64,000 nt of DNA from contig NZ_QEIJ01000006.1 of assembly GCF_003095395.1 (NCBI RefSeq), forward strand, positions 62,001-126,000, read 5' to 3'. A model generated the notes under the pieces. The model had not been told where the DNA came from. It did not search any database and was given only the letters and a program-made list of their open reading frames with translations. The DNA comes from Microbacterium sp. Gd 4-13. GTDB taxonomy: Bacteria; Actinomycetota; Actinomycetes; Actinomycetales; Microbacteriaceae. The translations under genes and the position numbers were made by a program. This document shows positions 9,058 to 19,735 of the stretch, piece after piece (position 1 is the first letter of the stretch; each line of letters opens with the position of its first letter).

Positions 9058-10251
9058 GTGGCTAAGGCCAAGTTCGAGCGGACCAAGCCGCACGTGAACA
9101 TCGGAACGATCGGTCACGTCGACCACGGCAAGACCACGCTCACCGCTGCCATCTCGAAGGTGCTCGCCGACAAGTACCCGTCGGCCACCAACGTTCAGCG
9201 TGACTTCGCGTCGATCGACTCGGCGCCGGAAGAGCGTCAGCGTGGTATCACGATCAACATCTCGCACGTCGAGTACGAGACCCCCAAGCGTCACTACGCC
9301 CACGTCGATGCGCCGGGCCACGCTGACTACATCAAGAACATGATCACCGGTGCTGCCCAGATGGACGGCGCGATCCTCGTGGTCGCCGCCACCGACGGCC
9401 CGATGGCTCAGACCCGTGAGCACGTTCTGCTCGCCAAGCAGGTCGGCGTCCCCTACCTGCTCGTCGCGCTGAACAAGTCCGACATGGTCGACGACGAGGA
9501 GATCCTGGAGCTCGTCGAGCTCGAGGTTCGCGAGCTGCTCTCGAGCCAGGACTTCGACGGCGACAACGCCCCCGTCGTCCGCGTCTCGGGCCTCAAGGCT
9601 CTCGAGGGCGACGCCGAGTGGGTCGAGAAGATCGTCGAGCTCATGGAAGCCGTCGACGCGTCCATCCCCGACCCGGTGCGTGACAAGGACAAGCCGTTCC
9701 TCATGCCCGTCGAGGACGTCTTCACGATCACCGGTCGTGGAACCGTCGTCACCGGCCGCGCCGAGCGTGGCACGCTGGCGATCAACTCCGAGGTCGAGAT
9801 CGTCGGCATCCGTCCGACGCAGAAGACGATCGTCACCGGTATCGAGATGTTCCACAAGCAGCTCGACGAGGCCTGGGCCGGCGAGAACTGTGGTCTGCTC
9901 CTGCGCGGCACCAAGCGTGACGACGTCGAGCGTGGCCAGGTCGTCGTGAAGCCGGGTTCGGTTACGCCGCACACCGGGTTCGAGGGCACCGCCTACATCC
10001 TGTCGAAGGAAGAGGGCGGCCGTCACAACCCGTTCTTCACGAACTACCGCCCGCAGTTCTACTTCCGCACCACCGACGTCACCGGCGTCATCACGCTGCC
10101 CGAGGGCACCGAGATGGTCATGCCCGGCGACACCACCGACATGACGGTCGAGCTGATCCAGCCCATCGCCATGGAAGAGGGCCTCGGCTACGCGATCCGT
10201 GAGGGTGGCCGCACCGTCGGCGCCGGCACGGTCACGAAGATCCTCAAGTAA
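9058..10251 (+). CDS. tuf: Translation elongation factor Tu
   Basis: The GTG at 9058 sits seven bases after GAGGAGG and gives 397 residues, the normal EF-Tu length. Visible motifs are GHVDHGKTT (G1), DAPGHADY (G3) and NKSD (G4). EF-Tu delivers aminoacyl-tRNA to the ribosomal A site as a GTP complex. It is last in the str operon, with a strong terminator directly downstream. Confidence 0.97.
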   Translation: MAKAKFERTKPHVNIGTIGHVDHGKTTLTAAISKVLADKYPSATNVQRDFASIDSAPEERQRGITINISHVEYETPKRHYAHVDAPGHADYIKNMITGAAQMDGAILVVAATDGPMAQTREHVLLAKQVGVPYLLVALNKSDMVDDEEILELVELEVRELLSSQDFDGDNAPVVRVSGLKALEGDAEWVEKIVELMEAVDASIPDPVRDKDKPFLMPVEDVFTITGRGTVVTGRAERGTLAINSEVEIVGIRPTQKTIVTGIEMFHKQLDEAWAGENCGLLLRGTKRDDVERGQVVVKPGSVTPHTGFEGTAYILSKEEGGRHNPFFTNYRPQFYFRTTDVTGVITLPEGTEMVMPGDTTDMTVELIQPIAMEEGLGYAIREGGRTVGAGTVTKILK

Positions 10252-10281
10252 CACCTCCGCTCGCCCCGCGAGCGAACGAGC

Positions 10282-10313
10282 AGCCCCCCGGGTCCATCAG
10301 GATCCGGGGGGCT
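10282..10313 (+). terminator. Intrinsic terminator of tuf
   Basis: 14-bp stem with one G-T pair (AGCCCCCCGGGTCC with GGATCCGGGGGGCT), loop ATCA, followed by TTCTCGT. It closes the str operon. Confidence 0.8.
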
Positions 10314-10393
10314 TTCTCGTCCGCGCGCCAGCCCTTGCAGGGCAGGGAGGCGGCGTCCGAGAATGAGGATCCCGATCACGAGGAGGTCCCACC

Positions 10394-10609
10394 ATGGGAG
10401 TCGACGACATCATCAACAAGGGCAAGCAGATGTTCGAGCAGAACCGCGACAAGATCGAGGAGGCCCTCAAGAGCGAGAAGGCCGAAGACGTCAGCGACAG
10501 GTTCCTCGACGGCGCCGCCGACGCGATCAAGAAGGTCGCTCCCGAGCAGCACCACGGGAAGATCGACGAGGTCCGCGCCAACGTCGACAAGAACATCGGC
10601 AACCAGTAG
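10394..10609 (+). CDS. Small MT0933-like (Rv0909-type) protein
   Basis: ATG behind GAGGAGG; 71 residues, highly charged and helical, beginning MGVDDIINKGKQMFEQNRDK. The shape and opening sequence match the small actinobacterial family often labelled MT0933-like antitoxin. No cognate toxin gene adjoins it, so an antitoxin role is unproven here; a CsbD-like stress protein is an alternative. It sits alone after the tuf terminator and is followed at once by a hairpin cluster. Confidence 0.65.
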   Translation: MGVDDIINKGKQMFEQNRDKIEEALKSEKAEDVSDRFLDGAADAIKKVAPEQHHGKIDEVRANVDKNIGNQ

Positions 10610-10618
10610 CGCCGCACC

Positions 10619-10684
10619 GAAAGTGCCCGTTTCTGCCGAACGTGCCCGTTTAGACGGGCACCCCCGGCGGGAACGGGCACTTTC
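10619..10684. repeat. Nested GTGCCCG hairpin cluster, 5' flank of truncated nuclease gene
   Basis: Outer stem GAAAGTGCCCGTT (10619-10631) pairs with AACGGGCACTTTC (10672-10684). Inside, GTGCCCGT-TTAG-ACGGGCAC forms a second hairpin (10642-10661). GTGCCCGTTT recurs at 10623 and 10642, a 19-base step. A related cluster lies at 11159-11222 on the other side of the gene. Confidence 0.7.
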
Positions 10685-10727
10685 GACGTCTGGCGTCCTC
10701 TCCTCCCCAGGGCGGGGCGCCGAGCGG

Positions 10728-11150
10728 ATGACGCGGGGTCGCGCGATCGAGGGGCCGGGGGAGCGCGGGCGGGAGCATCCTCGGGGGATGCGCGCCGATG
10801 GACCCCTCATTCGCACCGCCGATCTCGCCCGCGTCGGAACCGCCGGCGCCGTGAGGGCGGAGGCGCCGGTGCTGCAGACCGAGGTGCGCGTGCGGGATGG
10901 GCGGAGGGCCTACCCCGACTTCGCGTGGCCGAGGCGGCGGCGGTTCGCCGAGTTCGACGGTGACGGGAAGTACGTCGATCCCGGAATGACCGGTGGCCGC
11001 AGCATCCGCGAGACGTTGCGCGATCAGCGCGCTCGAGAGTCCGCGGTCACGGAGGCCACCGGGTGGCTGCCCGTCCGCTGGGGATGGGAGCGCCTGGCCT
11101 CGCTGACGGCCTTCGCGGCGTTCCTGCGCTCCCACGACGTGCTCGACTGA
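10728..11150 (+). pseudogene. Truncated DUF559/Vsr-like nuclease-domain protein
   Basis: The open frame gives 140 residues from ATG 10728 or 120 from ATG 10788; neither has a good ribosome site. Residues 45-140 align by eye with the C-terminal third of the protein at 24933-25958: both have an Asp, then EFDG-x-x-KY about ten residues on, then a WLPVRWGWERL / PVLRWGWSHI block. That pattern fits a PD-(D/E)XK-type domain. The ~200-residue N-terminal AbiEi-like part is missing, so this looks like a decayed copy. It is bracketed by two GTGCCCG hairpin clusters. Confidence 0.55.
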
Positions 11151-11158
11151 CGCCGAGA

Positions 11159-11222
11159 GTGCCCGAATCCGCCATTCGAGGCCGCAATTTCGGGCACCCT
11201 CGGCCGAAAGGGGCACCCTCGG
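11159..11222. repeat. GTGCCCG/GGGCACCCTCGG repeat cluster, 3' flank of truncated nuclease gene
   Basis: GTGCCCGAA (11160-11168) can pair with TTTCGGGCAC (11188-11197). GGGCACCCTCGG occurs at 11192 and 11211, a 19-base step matching the spacing in the 5' cluster. Confidence 0.6.
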
Positions 11223-11275
11223 TGTGTGCGAGGCTGGGGGAGCGCTGCATATCGCCTGTCGCGACACGCCCGGGT

Positions 11276-11304
11276 TTGCGACACGCCCGGGCGGCACGTA
11301 GACT
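11276..11304 (+). promoter_or_regulatory. Probable promoter of the S10 operon
   Basis: TTGCGA at 11276-11281, a 17-base spacer, and TAGACT at 11299-11304. This is the best promoter match upstream of rpsJ and implies a leader of about 310 bases. Confidence 0.65.
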
Positions 11305-11619
11305 AATCCAGTTCCACACTCCGGTGGTCGCTCTGCGTGCCGCCGGTCACTGCCAGGGCAGTGCATAGCGACACGAAAGTGAGCTAGGCCGCGGGCAGGA
11401 GAACATCCCACCGAAACCCTCCACTCTTTCGGGAGTGCGTCTTCGTGCGCGAGGAGGGGCGGGCCGGATGCTTCGGCAGCCGGTTTGACAGCAGAACAGC
11501 GGTGCAGCATCGCTCGCGAGAGCGAGCAGAAGTGCCAGGGCGCGCAAGCGCCGTCGTGCGTCCAATGCCACCGGGTCCGAATGGCCCGGGGTAAGACGCG
11601 TAAAGAGAGAGAGCAGACA

Positions 11620-11928
11620 ATGGCGGGACAGAAGATCCGCATTCGCCTGAAGTCGTACGATCACGCCGGACTCGACTCGTCCGCGCGCAAGATCGTCGAC
11701 ACCGTGACCCGTGCCGGCGCTACGGTCGTCGGCCCCGTGCCGCTTCCGACCGAGAAGAACGTCATCGCGGTCATCCGGTCGCCGCACAAGTACAAGGACA
11801 GCCGCGAGCACTTCGAGATGCGCACCCACAAGCGCTTGATCGACATCATCGACCCGACGCCCAAGGCCGTCGATTCGCTGATGCGTCTCGACCTCCCGGC
11901 CGATGTCAACATCGAGATCAAGCTCTGA
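11620..11928 (+). CDS. rpsJ: 30S ribosomal protein S10
   Basis: 102 residues beginning [15 protein letters not shown], full length, ATG behind a purine-rich AGAGAGAGAG. Component of the 30S head; in other bacteria it also acts in transcription antitermination with NusB. First gene of the S10 operon. Confidence 0.97.
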   Translation: MAGQKIRIRLKSYDHAGLDSSARKIVDTVTRAGATVVGPVPLPTEKNVIAVIRSPHKYKDSREHFEMRTHKRLIDIIDPTPKAVDSLMRLDLPADVNIEIKL

Positions 11929-11936
11929 GGTTCGAC

Positions 11937-12596
11937 ATGGCTGACATCAACTCCAAGATTTCCAAGGGCCTGCTGGGCACCAAGCTGGGCATGACCCAGG
12001 TCTGGGATGCCAACGGCAAGCTCGTTCCCGTCACCGTCATCGAGGTGGCTCCGAACGTGGTCACCCAGGTTCGCACCCCCGAGAAGGACGGCTACAACGC
12101 CGTGCAGATCGCCTACGGGCAGATCGACCCCCGCAAGGTGAACAAGCCCCTGACGGCCCACTTCGAGGCCGCGGGCGTCACCCCCCGTCGTCACGTCACC
12201 GAGATCCGCACCGCGGACGCCGGCGACTACTCGCTCGGGCAGGAACTCACCGCGGAAGGCCTCTTCGAGGCCGGCCAGCTGGTCGACGTCGTCGGCACCA
12301 GCAAGGGCAAGGGAACCGCCGGTGTCATGAAGCGTCACAACTTCAAGGGCGTCTCGGCATCGCACGGTTCGCACCGCAACCACCGCAAGCCCGGTTCGAT
12401 CGGCGCATCGTCGACCCCGAGCCGCGTTTTCAAGGGCATGCGCATGGCCGGCCGTATGGGCGGCGAGCGCGTGACCGTCCTCAACCTCACGGTGCACGCC
12501 GTCGACGCCGAGAAGGGTCTGCTGCTCGTCAAGGGCGCCGTCCCCGGCGCACGTGGCCGCATCGTCTACGTCCGCAACGCAGTGAAGGGTGCCTGA
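11937..12596 (+). CDS. rplC: 50S ribosomal protein L3
   Basis: 219 residues with the L3 signatures [11 protein letters not shown] at the N-terminus and a basic central loop ([15 protein letters not shown]). L3 binds near the peptidyl-transferase centre and starts 50S assembly. It follows rpsJ by eight bases. Confidence 0.97.
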   Translation: MADINSKISKGLLGTKLGMTQVWDANGKLVPVTVIEVAPNVVTQVRTPEKDGYNAVQIAYGQIDPRKVNKPLTAHFEAAGVTPRRHVTEIRTADAGDYSLGQELTAEGLFEAGQLVDVVGTSKGKGTAGVMKRHNFKGVSASHGSHRNHRKPGSIGASSTPSRVFKGMRMAGRMGGERVTVLNLTVHAVDAEKGLLLVKGAVPGARGRIVYVRNAVKGA

Positions 12597-12600
12597 ACTC

Positions 12601-13263
12601 ATGGCTGACTCGACTCTCGCGCTCGACGTGCTGAAGGCAGACGGCAAGAAGGCTGGCTCCGTGGAGCTGCCCGCCGCGATCTTCGACGTCAAGACGAACA
12701 TTCCGCTGATCCACCAGGTCGTCGTCGCGCAGCGCGCGGCGGCTCGCCAGGGAACCCACTCGACCAAGCGTCGCGGTGAGGTCTCCGGTGCCGGCCGCAA
12801 GCCGTTCAAGCAGAAGGGAACCGGTAACGCCCGTCAGGGTTCGATCCGTGCTCCCCACATGACCGGTGGTGGCATCGTCCACGGTCCCAAGCCCCGCGAC
12901 TACGGGCAGCGGACCCCCAAGAAGATGATCTCGGCCGCCCTCCTCGGCGCACTGAGCGACCGCGCACGCGGCGACCGTCTCCACATCATCGACTCGTTCG
13001 GGTTCGACGGCACGCCGTCGACGAAGGCCGCAGCATCCGTGCTCGGTGCCCTCTCGGCGACGAAGAACGTGCTGGTCGTCATCGAGCGCGGCGACGACGT
13101 CGCCGTGAAGAGCGTCCGCAACCTCGCGTACGTCCACGTCCTCACGTTCGACCAGCTCAACGCGTACGACGTGCTCGTCTCGGACGACATCGTCTTCACC
13201 AAGGCCGCGTACGACGCCTTCGTCGCGTCGAAGTCGGCGACCACCCAGGAGGTGTCGGCATGA
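12601..13263 (+). CDS. rplD: 50S ribosomal protein L4
   Basis: The ATG at 12601 gives 220 residues. The conserved loop [15 protein letters not shown], which lines the exit tunnel and is a site of macrolide resistance in other species, is intact. The stop overlaps the rplW start (ATGA). Confidence 0.97.
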   Translation: MADSTLALDVLKADGKKAGSVELPAAIFDVKTNIPLIHQVVVAQRAAARQGTHSTKRRGEVSGAGRKPFKQKGTGNARQGSIRAPHMTGGGIVHGPKPRDYGQRTPKKMISAALLGALSDRARGDRLHIIDSFGFDGTPSTKAAASVLGALSATKNVLVVIERGDDVAVKSVRNLAYVHVLTFDQLNAYDVLVSDDIVFTKAAYDAFVASKSATTQEVSA

Positions 13264-13556
13264 CCGTAAACAAGGACCCGCGCGACATCATCCTGAAGCC
13301 GGTCGTCTCCGAGAAGAGCTACGGGCTCATCGACGAGGGCAAGTACACGTTCTACGTGGACACCCGCGCCACCAAGACCGAGATCAAGCTCGCCATCGAG
13401 AAGATCTTCGACGTCAAGGTCGCCGCGGTGAACACCATCAACCGCGTCGGCAAGGCGCGTCGCACCCGCTTCGGCCTCGGCAAGCGCAAGGACACCAAGC
13501 GCGCCATCGTCACGCTGAAGTCGGGCACCATCGACATCTTCACGGCAGTCGGCTGA
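13260..13556 (+). CDS. rplW: 50S ribosomal protein L23
   Basis: 98 residues, full length, beginning [20 protein letters not shown]. It lies at the tunnel exit and forms a docking site for trigger factor and SRP. Translationally coupled to rplD by a 4-base overlap. Confidence 0.97.
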   Translation: MTVNKDPRDIILKPVVSEKSYGLIDEGKYTFYVDTRATKTEIKLAIEKIFDVKVAAVNTINRVGKARRTRFGLGKRKDTKRAIVTLKSGTIDIFTAVG

Positions 13557-13581
13557 CGGTCGGGACTGAGGACTACAGAAC

Positions 13582-14421
<840 letters not shown>

Positions 14422-14434
14422 GTAGGAACAGAAG

Positions 14435-14716
14435 ATGCCACGCAGTCTTAAGAAGGGCCCCTTCGTCGACGAGCACCTGCTTCGCAAGGTCGTGTCGCAG
14501 AACGAAGCCGGTACCAAGAACGTGATCAAGACCTGGTCGCGTCGATCGATGATCATCCCCGCCATGCTCGGCCACACCGTGGCCGTGCACGACGGTCGCA
14601 AGCACATCCCCGTGTTCGTGACCGAGACCATGGTGGGCCACAAACTGGGCGAGTTCGCGCCCACCCGCACCTTCCGCGGCCATGAGAAGGACGACAAGAA
14701 GGGCCGCCGCCGCTGA
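14435..14716 (+). CDS. rpsS: 30S ribosomal protein S19
   Basis: 93 residues, full length, beginning [16 protein letters not shown]. It binds 16S rRNA in the 30S head with S13. Standard S10 operon position after rplB. Confidence 0.97.
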   Translation: MPRSLKKGPFVDEHLLRKVVSQNEAGTKNVIKTWSRRSMIIPAMLGHTVAVHDGRKHIPVFVTETMVGHKLGEFAPTRTFRGHEKDDKKGRRR

Positions 14717-14741
14717 CGCGGGGGCGCTAGAGGAGAGAGAA

Positions 14742-15140
14742 ATGGTGGAGTCCATCGCACGCGTGCGACACATCCGCGTGACCCCTCAGAAGGCTCGTCG
14801 TGTCGTTGCGCTCATCAAGGGCAAGCAGGCCGCTGAGGCCCTCGCCATCCTGAAGTTCGCGCCGCAGGGCGCGAGCGAGCCGATCTACAAGCTCGTCGCC
14901 TCGGCGATGGCGAACGCTCGGGTCACGGCCGACAAGACGAACGAGTACCTCGACGACCAGGATCTGTTCGTCGCGAACGCGTACGTCGATGAGGGCGCGA
15001 CGCTGAAGCGCTTCCGTCCCCGTGCCCAGGGCCGCGCTTTCCAGATCAAGAAGCGCACGAGCCACATCACGGTCGTGCTGTCGACGCCCGAGGCGCCGAC
15101 GGCCGAGTCCGGAACCCCGACCAAGAAGGCGAGCAAGTAA
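14742..15140 (+). CDS. rplV: 50S ribosomal protein L22
   Basis: The ATG at 14742, behind AGGAGAGAG, gives 132 residues; the frame is open further upstream but overlaps rpsS. The beta-hairpin region ([20 protein letters not shown]) that reaches the exit tunnel is intact. It ends with a short Thr/Lys-rich tail and overlaps the rpsC ATG by one base. Confidence 0.96.
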   Translation: MVESIARVRHIRVTPQKARRVVALIKGKQAAEALAILKFAPQGASEPIYKLVASAMANARVTADKTNEYLDDQDLFVANAYVDEGATLKRFRPRAQGRAFQIKKRTSHITVVLSTPEAPTAESGTPTKKASK

Positions 15141-15910
15141 TGGGCCAGAAAGTCAACCCGTACGGCTTCCGCCTCGGTATCACCACGGACCACGTGTCCC
15201 GGTGGTTCTCCGACTCGACGAAGCCGGGCCAGCGCTACGCCGACTACGTGGCGGAGGACATCAAGATCCGTCGTCTGCTCACCACGTCGCTCGACCGCGC
15301 CGGTGTCAGCAGCATCGAGATCGAGCGCACCCGTGACCGCGTCCGCGTCGACATCCACACCGCCCGCCCGGGCATCGTGATCGGTCGTCGTGGCGCCGAG
15401 GCCGAGCGCATCCGCGCCGACCTCGAGAAGCTCACCGGCAAGCAGATCCAGCTGAACATCCTCGAGGTCAAGAACCCCGAGGCCGACGCTCAGCTCGTCG
15501 CGCAGGGCATCGCCGAGCAGCTCGTGGGTCGTGTGGCGTTCCGCCGCGCGATGCGCAAGGGCATGCAGGGTGCACAGCGCGCCGGCGCCAAGGGTGTCCG
15601 CATCCAGGTCTCCGGCCGCCTCGGCGGCGCCGAGATGAGCCGGTCGGAGTTCTACCGCGAAGGCCGTGTGCCCCTGCACACGCTCCGCGCGAACATCGAC
15701 TACGGCTTCTACGAGGCGAAGACCACCTTCGGCCGCATCGGCGTGAAGGTCTGGATCTACAACGGCGACATGACCAACAAGGAGCTCGCTCGCGAGCAGG
15801 CCAACGCGCCGAAGTCCCGCGGTCGCGACGACCGTGGCGACCGCGGCGACCGCCGTCCGCCGCGCAGCCCCCGCAACGAGGCCCCCGTGGCAGAAGGAGC
15901 GTCGGCGTAA
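15140..15910 (+). CDS. rpsC: 30S ribosomal protein S3
   Basis: 256 residues. A KH domain ([13 protein letters not shown]) lies in the N-terminal half, followed by the S3 C-terminal domain and an Arg/Asp-rich tail. It forms part of the mRNA entry site with helicase activity. The start shares a base with the rplV stop, and the stop shares a base with rplP. Confidence 0.97.
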   Translation: MGQKVNPYGFRLGITTDHVSRWFSDSTKPGQRYADYVAEDIKIRRLLTTSLDRAGVSSIEIERTRDRVRVDIHTARPGIVIGRRGAEAERIRADLEKLTGKQIQLNILEVKNPEADAQLVAQGIAEQLVGRVAFRRAMRKGMQGAQRAGAKGVRIQVSGRLGGAEMSRSEFYREGRVPLHTLRANIDYGFYEAKTTFGRIGVKVWIYNGDMTNKELAREQANAPKSRGRDDRGDRGDRRPPRSPRNEAPVAEGASA

Positions 15911-16329
15911 TGCTCATCCCCCGTAAGGTCAAGTACCGCAAGCAGCACCACCCCGGGCGGTCCGGTCAGGCGACCGGCGGCACCGAGGTGAGCTTCGGCG
16001 AGTACGGCATCCAGGCACTGACTCCCGCCTATGTGACCAACCGTCAGATCGAGTCCGCTCGTATCGCCATGACGCGTCACATCAAGCGTGGTGGAAAGGT
16101 GTGGATCAACATCTACCCCGACCGTCCGTTGACCAAGAAGCCCGCCGAAACCCGCATGGGTTCCGGTAAGGGTTCGCCCGAGTGGTGGGTCGCGAACGTC
16201 AAGCCGGGCCGGGTCCTCTTCGAGGTCTCCGGTGTCGACGAGTCCCTCGCTCGCGAGGCGCTCACCCGGGCAATTCACAAGCTGCCCCTCAAGGCACGCA
16301 TCATCAAGCGCGAGGAGGGCGACGCGTAA
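15910..16329 (+). CDS. rplP: 50S ribosomal protein L16
   Basis: 139 residues, beginning [17 protein letters not shown] with the conserved GRMGSGKG-type segment [12 protein letters not shown]. It helps position A-site tRNA. One-base overlaps at both ends. Confidence 0.97.
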   Translation: MLIPRKVKYRKQHHPGRSGQATGGTEVSFGEYGIQALTPAYVTNRQIESARIAMTRHIKRGGKVWINIYPDRPLTKKPAETRMGSGKGSPEWWVANVKPGRVLFEVSGVDESLAREALTRAIHKLPLKARIIKREEGDA

Positions 16330-16640
16330 TGGCGATCGGCACCAAGCAGCTCGCCCCGAGCGAGCTCGACACGTTCGAAGACCAGCGTCTGGTCGAAGAG
16401 CTGCGCAAGGCCAAGGAAGAGCTGTTCAACCTGCGCTTCCAGTCGGCCACCGGCCAGCTCGAGAGCCACGGCCGCATCCGCGCCGTCAAGCGCGACATCG
16501 CGCGGCTCTACACCGTCATCCGTGAGCGCGAGCTCGGCATCCGTGCCACTCCCGCTCCGGTGGAGGCGACGAAGGCGAAGAAGACCAAGGCCAAGAAGGC
16601 GGATGCCGCTGACTCGGCCGCGAAGGAAGAGGCCGAGTGA
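16329..16640 (+). CDS. rpmC: 50S ribosomal protein L29 with C-terminal extension
   Basis: The ATG at 16329 overlaps the rplP stop. The L29 core (residues about 8-75, with [15 protein letters not shown]) is followed by about 30 residues of Ala, Lys and Glu, giving 103 residues against the usual 60-75. L29 sits at the tunnel exit beside L23. Confidence 0.95.
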   Translation: MAIGTKQLAPSELDTFEDQRLVEELRKAKEELFNLRFQSATGQLESHGRIRAVKRDIARLYTVIRERELGIRATPAPVEATKAKKTKAKKADAADSAAKEEAE

Positions 16641-17035
16641 TGGCTGAGACCACCGAGAAGAAGACGGCTCCCGCCCGCAAGGCGTCGACCAAGGCGGCTG
16701 CGGCCGCCGAGGCGCCCGTCGTGGACGAGGCCGTGCAGGCCAAGGGACACGAGAGCTCCGAGCGCGATGTGCGCGACGCGGACGCTCGCGGTTACCGCAA
16801 GTCGCGCCGTGGCTACGTCACCAGCGACAAGATGGACAAGACCATCGTCGTCGAGGTCGAAGACCGCGTGAAGCACCCGCTCTACGGCAAGGTCATCCGT
16901 CGCACCTCCAAGGTGAAGGCGCACGACGAGACGAACTCCGCCGGCATCGGCGACCTCGTGCTGATCAACGAGACCCGCCCGCTCAGCGCCACCAAGCGGT
17001 GGCGTCTGGTCGAGGTCCTCGAGAAGGCGAAGTAA
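16640..17035 (+). CDS. rpsQ: 30S ribosomal protein S17 with N-terminal extension
   Basis: The ATG at 16640 overlaps the rpmC stop; a GTG three bases earlier is possible. 131 residues: about 45 extra N-terminal residues rich in Lys, Ala and Glu, then the S17 OB fold ([27 protein letters not shown]). Binds 16S rRNA early in assembly. Confidence 0.95.
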   Translation: MAETTEKKTAPARKASTKAAAAAEAPVVDEAVQAKGHESSERDVRDADARGYRKSRRGYVTSDKMDKTIVVEVEDRVKHPLYGKVIRRTSKVKAHDETNSAGIGDLVLINETRPLSATKRWRLVEVLEKAK

Positions 17036-17038
17036 CCC

Positions 17039-17407
17039 ATGATTCAGAACGAATCCCGCCTCAAGGTCGCCGACAACACCGGCGCCAAGGAGCTGCTCAC
17101 CATCCGTGTGCTCGGCGGCTCCAACCGTCGGTACGCGGGCATCGGTGATGTCATCGTGGCGACGGTCAAGGACGCGATCCCTGGCGGAAACGTCAAGAAG
17201 GGCGACGTCGTCAAGGCTGTCGTCGTGCGCGTCATCAAGCACACCCGTCGCCCCGACGGCTCGTACATCAAGTTCGACGAGAACGCCGCCGTGATCCTGA
17301 AGACCGACGGGGAGCCCCGCGGCACCCGCATCTTCGGGCCGGTCGGTCGTGAGCTTCGTGACAAGAAGTTCATGAAGATCGTCTCGCTGGCACCGGAGGT
17401 CATCTGA
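17039..17407 (+). CDS. rplN: 50S ribosomal protein L14
   Basis: 122 residues, full length, beginning [18 protein letters not shown]. It contacts L19 and forms an intersubunit bridge. Three bases separate it from rpsQ. Confidence 0.97.
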   Translation: MIQNESRLKVADNTGAKELLTIRVLGGSNRRYAGIGDVIVATVKDAIPGGNVKKGDVVKAVVVRVIKHTRRPDGSYIKFDENAAVILKTDGEPRGTRIFGPVGRELRDKKFMKIVSLAPEVI

Positions 17408-17409
17408 TC

Positions 17410-17769
17410 ATGGCGAAGATCAAAAAGGGCGACCTGGTTCAGGTCATCTCGGGCGCCAAGCCCGAGCGCGGCGGCGACCGCGGTAAGCAGGGTAAGGTCC
17501 TCGAGATCCTTGTCGAGCAGAACCGCGTCATCGTCGAGGGCGTGAACTACGTCACCAAGCACACCCGCGTGGGCCAGACCCAGCGCGGAACCAAGACGGG
17601 TGGCATCGAGACCTTCGAAGCCCCCATCCACATCTCCAACGTCGCCCTGGTCGACCCCTCGAGCAAGAAGCCGACCCGCGTCGGCCACCGCGTCGAGGAG
17701 CAGGTCAAGGACGGCGTGAAGCGGACCGTTCGCGTTCGTTTCGCGAAGAAGTCAGGCAAGGACCTCTGA
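17410..17769 (+). CDS. rplX: 50S ribosomal protein L24
   Basis: 119 residues with a KOW motif ([24 protein letters not shown] region) at the N-terminus. Assembly initiator of the large subunit. Follows rplN by two bases. Confidence 0.96.
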   Translation: MAKIKKGDLVQVISGAKPERGGDRGKQGKVLEILVEQNRVIVEGVNYVTKHTRVGQTQRGTKTGGIETFEAPIHISNVALVDPSSKKPTRVGHRVEEQVKDGVKRTVRVRFAKKSGKDL

Positions 17770-17771
17770 AT

Positions 17772-18362
17772 ATGAGCACCGATACTGCCGCGCCCGCTGG
17801 CAAAATCCAGCCGCGCCTGAAGCAGAAGTACAAGAACGAGATCCAGAAGGCTCTGCAGGAAGAGTTCGGTTACTCGAACGTCATGCAGATCCCCGGTCTC
17901 GTGAAGGTCGTCGTGAACACCGGTGTCGGCGAGGCAGCTCGCGACAGCAAGGTGATCGATGGCGCGGTCGACGACCTCGTCAAGATCACCGGCCAGAAGC
18001 CGGTCGTCACCAAGGCCCGCAAGTCCATCGCGCAGTTCAAGCTGCGCGAGGGCCAGGCCATCGGCGCTCACGTCACCCTCCGCGGCGACCGTGCGTGGGA
18101 GTTCCTCGACCGCCTCGTGAACCTCGCGCTTCCCCGTATCCGCGACTTCCGCGGTCTGTCGTCGAAGCAGTTCGACGGCAACGGCAACTACACGTTCGGC
18201 CTCCAGGAGCAGTCGGTGTTCCACGAGATCGACCAGGACCGCATCGACCGTGTTCGCGGTTTCGACATCACTGTCGTGACCACCGCGAAGACGGACGACG
18301 AGGGCCGCTCGCTGCTGCGGCAGCTCGGTTTCCCCTTCCAGGCCGCCGAGACCCAGGCATAA
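17772..18362 (+). CDS. rplE: 50S ribosomal protein L5
   Basis: 196 residues with the 5S rRNA-binding region ([17 protein letters not shown]) and the [15 protein letters not shown] segment. The next gene is rpsH; the S14 gene usually present here in many bacteria is absent. Confidence 0.97.
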   Translation: MSTDTAAPAGKIQPRLKQKYKNEIQKALQEEFGYSNVMQIPGLVKVVVNTGVGEAARDSKVIDGAVDDLVKITGQKPVVTKARKSIAQFKLREGQAIGAHVTLRGDRAWEFLDRLVNLALPRIRDFRGLSSKQFDGNGNYTFGLQEQSVFHEIDQDRIDRVRGFDITVVTTAKTDDEGRSLLRQLGFPFQAAETQA

Positions 18363-18384
18363 GCCATCCATCATCGAAGGTCGT

Positions 18385-18401
18385 CTGCCGCGTAACGGCA
18401 G
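18385..18401 (+). other. Small hairpin in the rplE-rpsH spacer
   Basis: CTGCCG-CGTAA-CGGCAG in the 69-base spacer where rpsN is found in other genomes. There is no room for an S14 gene. Confidence 0.4.
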
Positions 18402-18431
18402 CCGAAACCTCATGAACGAAAGAAGCATCAC

Positions 18432-18830
18432 ATGACGATGACAGACCCGGTCGCAGATATGCTGACCCGTCTGCGCAACGCGAACTCGGCGCACCACGAC
18501 TCCGTGTCGCTGCCGAGCTCGAAGCTCAAGACCCACATCGCCGACATCCTCAAGCAGGAGGGTTACATCTCCGACTGGATCGTCGAAGACGCCCGCGTCG
18601 GTCAGACCCTGACCCTCACGCTGAAGTACGGCCCGAACCGCGAGCGGTCGATCGCCGGCATCAAGCGCGTGTCGAAGCCCGGTCTGCGGGTCTACGCGAA
18701 GTCCTCCGAGATCCCCACCGTGCTCGGTGGCCTCGGCGTTGCCATCCTGTCCACTTCCTCCGGTCTTCTCACCGACCGCCAGGCCGACCAGAAGGGCGTG
18801 GGCGGAGAAGTCCTCGCCTACGTGTGGTGA
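18432..18830 (+). CDS. rpsH: 30S ribosomal protein S8
   Basis: 132 residues, [18 protein letters not shown]; an in-frame ATG six bases later is an alternative start. C-terminal [11 protein letters not shown] is typical. Binds the central domain of 16S rRNA and in other bacteria represses the spc operon. Confidence 0.97.
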   Translation: MTMTDPVADMLTRLRNANSAHHDSVSLPSSKLKTHIADILKQEGYISDWIVEDARVGQTLTLTLKYGPNRERSIAGIKRVSKPGLRVYAKSSEIPTVLGGLGVAILSTSSGLLTDRQADQKGVGGEVLAYVW

Positions 18831-18836
18831 TCTGAC

Positions 18837-19373
18837 ATGTCGCGAATCGGACGTCTTCCCATCGACATCCCCGCCGGCGTCACCGTTACGGTGGCCGGCC
18901 AGGATGTGGCAGTCAAGGGCCCCAAGGGTGAGCTCACGCTCACCGTGTCGCGCCCGCTCGAGGTCAAGGTCGAGGAGAACCAGGTTCTCGTCAGCCGTCC
19001 CGACGACGAGCGCGAGTCGCGGTCGCTCCACGGGCTGACCCGCACGCTCATCAGCAACAACATCATCGGTGTCACCACGGGGTACACCAAGGGTCTTGAG
19101 GTCGTCGGCACGGGTTACCGCGTCGCACAGAAGGGCAGCTCGGTCGAGTTCGCCCTCGGCTTCTCGCACCCGGTTCTCGTCGAGCCCCCCGCGGGAATCA
19201 CCCTCACGGTCGAAGGCAACAACAAGGTCACCGTGAGCGGCATCGACAAGCAGGCCGTCGGTGAGGCCGCCGCCAACATCCGCAAGATCCGCAAGCCCGA
19301 GCCGTACAAGGGCAAGGGTGTGCGGTACGCGGGCGAGGTCGTGCGCCGCAAGGCCGGAAAGAGTGGTAAGTAG
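18837..19373 (+). CDS. rplF: 50S ribosomal protein L6
   Basis: 178 residues, [15 protein letters not shown], ending in the conserved [15 protein letters not shown] block. It lies near the factor-binding site. Follows rpsH by six bases. Confidence 0.97.
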   Translation: MSRIGRLPIDIPAGVTVTVAGQDVAVKGPKGELTLTVSRPLEVKVEENQVLVSRPDDERESRSLHGLTRTLISNNIIGVTTGYTKGLEVVGTGYRVAQKGSSVEFALGFSHPVLVEPPAGITLTVEGNNKVTVSGIDKQAVGEAAANIRKIRKPEPYKGKGVRYAGEVVRRKAGKSGK

Positions 19374-19375
19374 CC

Positions 19376-19735
19376 ATGGCTCTCAAGACAAAGAGCGAAG
19401 CACGCGCGCGTCGTCACGCCCGCCTTCGCAAGAAGATCGTCGGCAGCGAGGCCCGTCCTCGTCTCGTCGTCACCCGCTCGGCGCGTCACGTCTTCGTGCA
19501 GCTCGTCGATGACAGCAAGGGCCGCACGCTGGCCTCCGCGTCGACCCTCGAGACCGACCTGCGCGGCCTCGACGGCGACAAGACCGCCAAGGCGCGCAAG
19601 GTCGGCGAGCTCGTCGCCGAGCGTGCGATCGCCGCCGGCGTGACCGACGCCGTGTTCGACCGTGGCGGCAACCGCTACGCCGGACGCGTTGCAGCGATCG
19701 CCGATGGCGCCCGCGAGAAGGGGCTGAACCTGTGA
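19376..19735 (+). CDS. rplR: 50S ribosomal protein L18
   Basis: 119 residues with the conserved C-terminal [21 protein letters not shown]. Binds 5S rRNA with L5. Its stop overlaps the rpsE GTG. Confidence 0.97.
   Translation: MALKTKSEARARRHARLRKKIVGSEARPRLVVTRSARHVFVQLVDDSKGRTLASASTLETDLRGLDGDKTAKARKVGELVAERAIAAGVTDAVFDRGGNRYAGRVAAIADGAREKGLNL

Larger units (their letters stand above)
11151..11619 (+). other. Gene-free stretch upstream of rpsJ
   Basis: Contains the second GTGCCCG repeat cluster (11159-11222), the rpsJ promoter (11276-11304) and a leader of about 310 bases with small hairpins, for example CACTC-TTTCGG-GAGTG near 11420 and GCTCGC-GA-GCGAGC near 11512. No coding frame here has a start signal or codon bias that I trust. 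Confidence 0.55.

Noticed and set aside
10728..11150. Reading the MT0933-like gene and the DUF559 fragment as a toxin-antitoxin pair
   Set aside because: A hairpin cluster separates them, the second lacks its N-terminal half and start signals, and neither half matches a known paired system.
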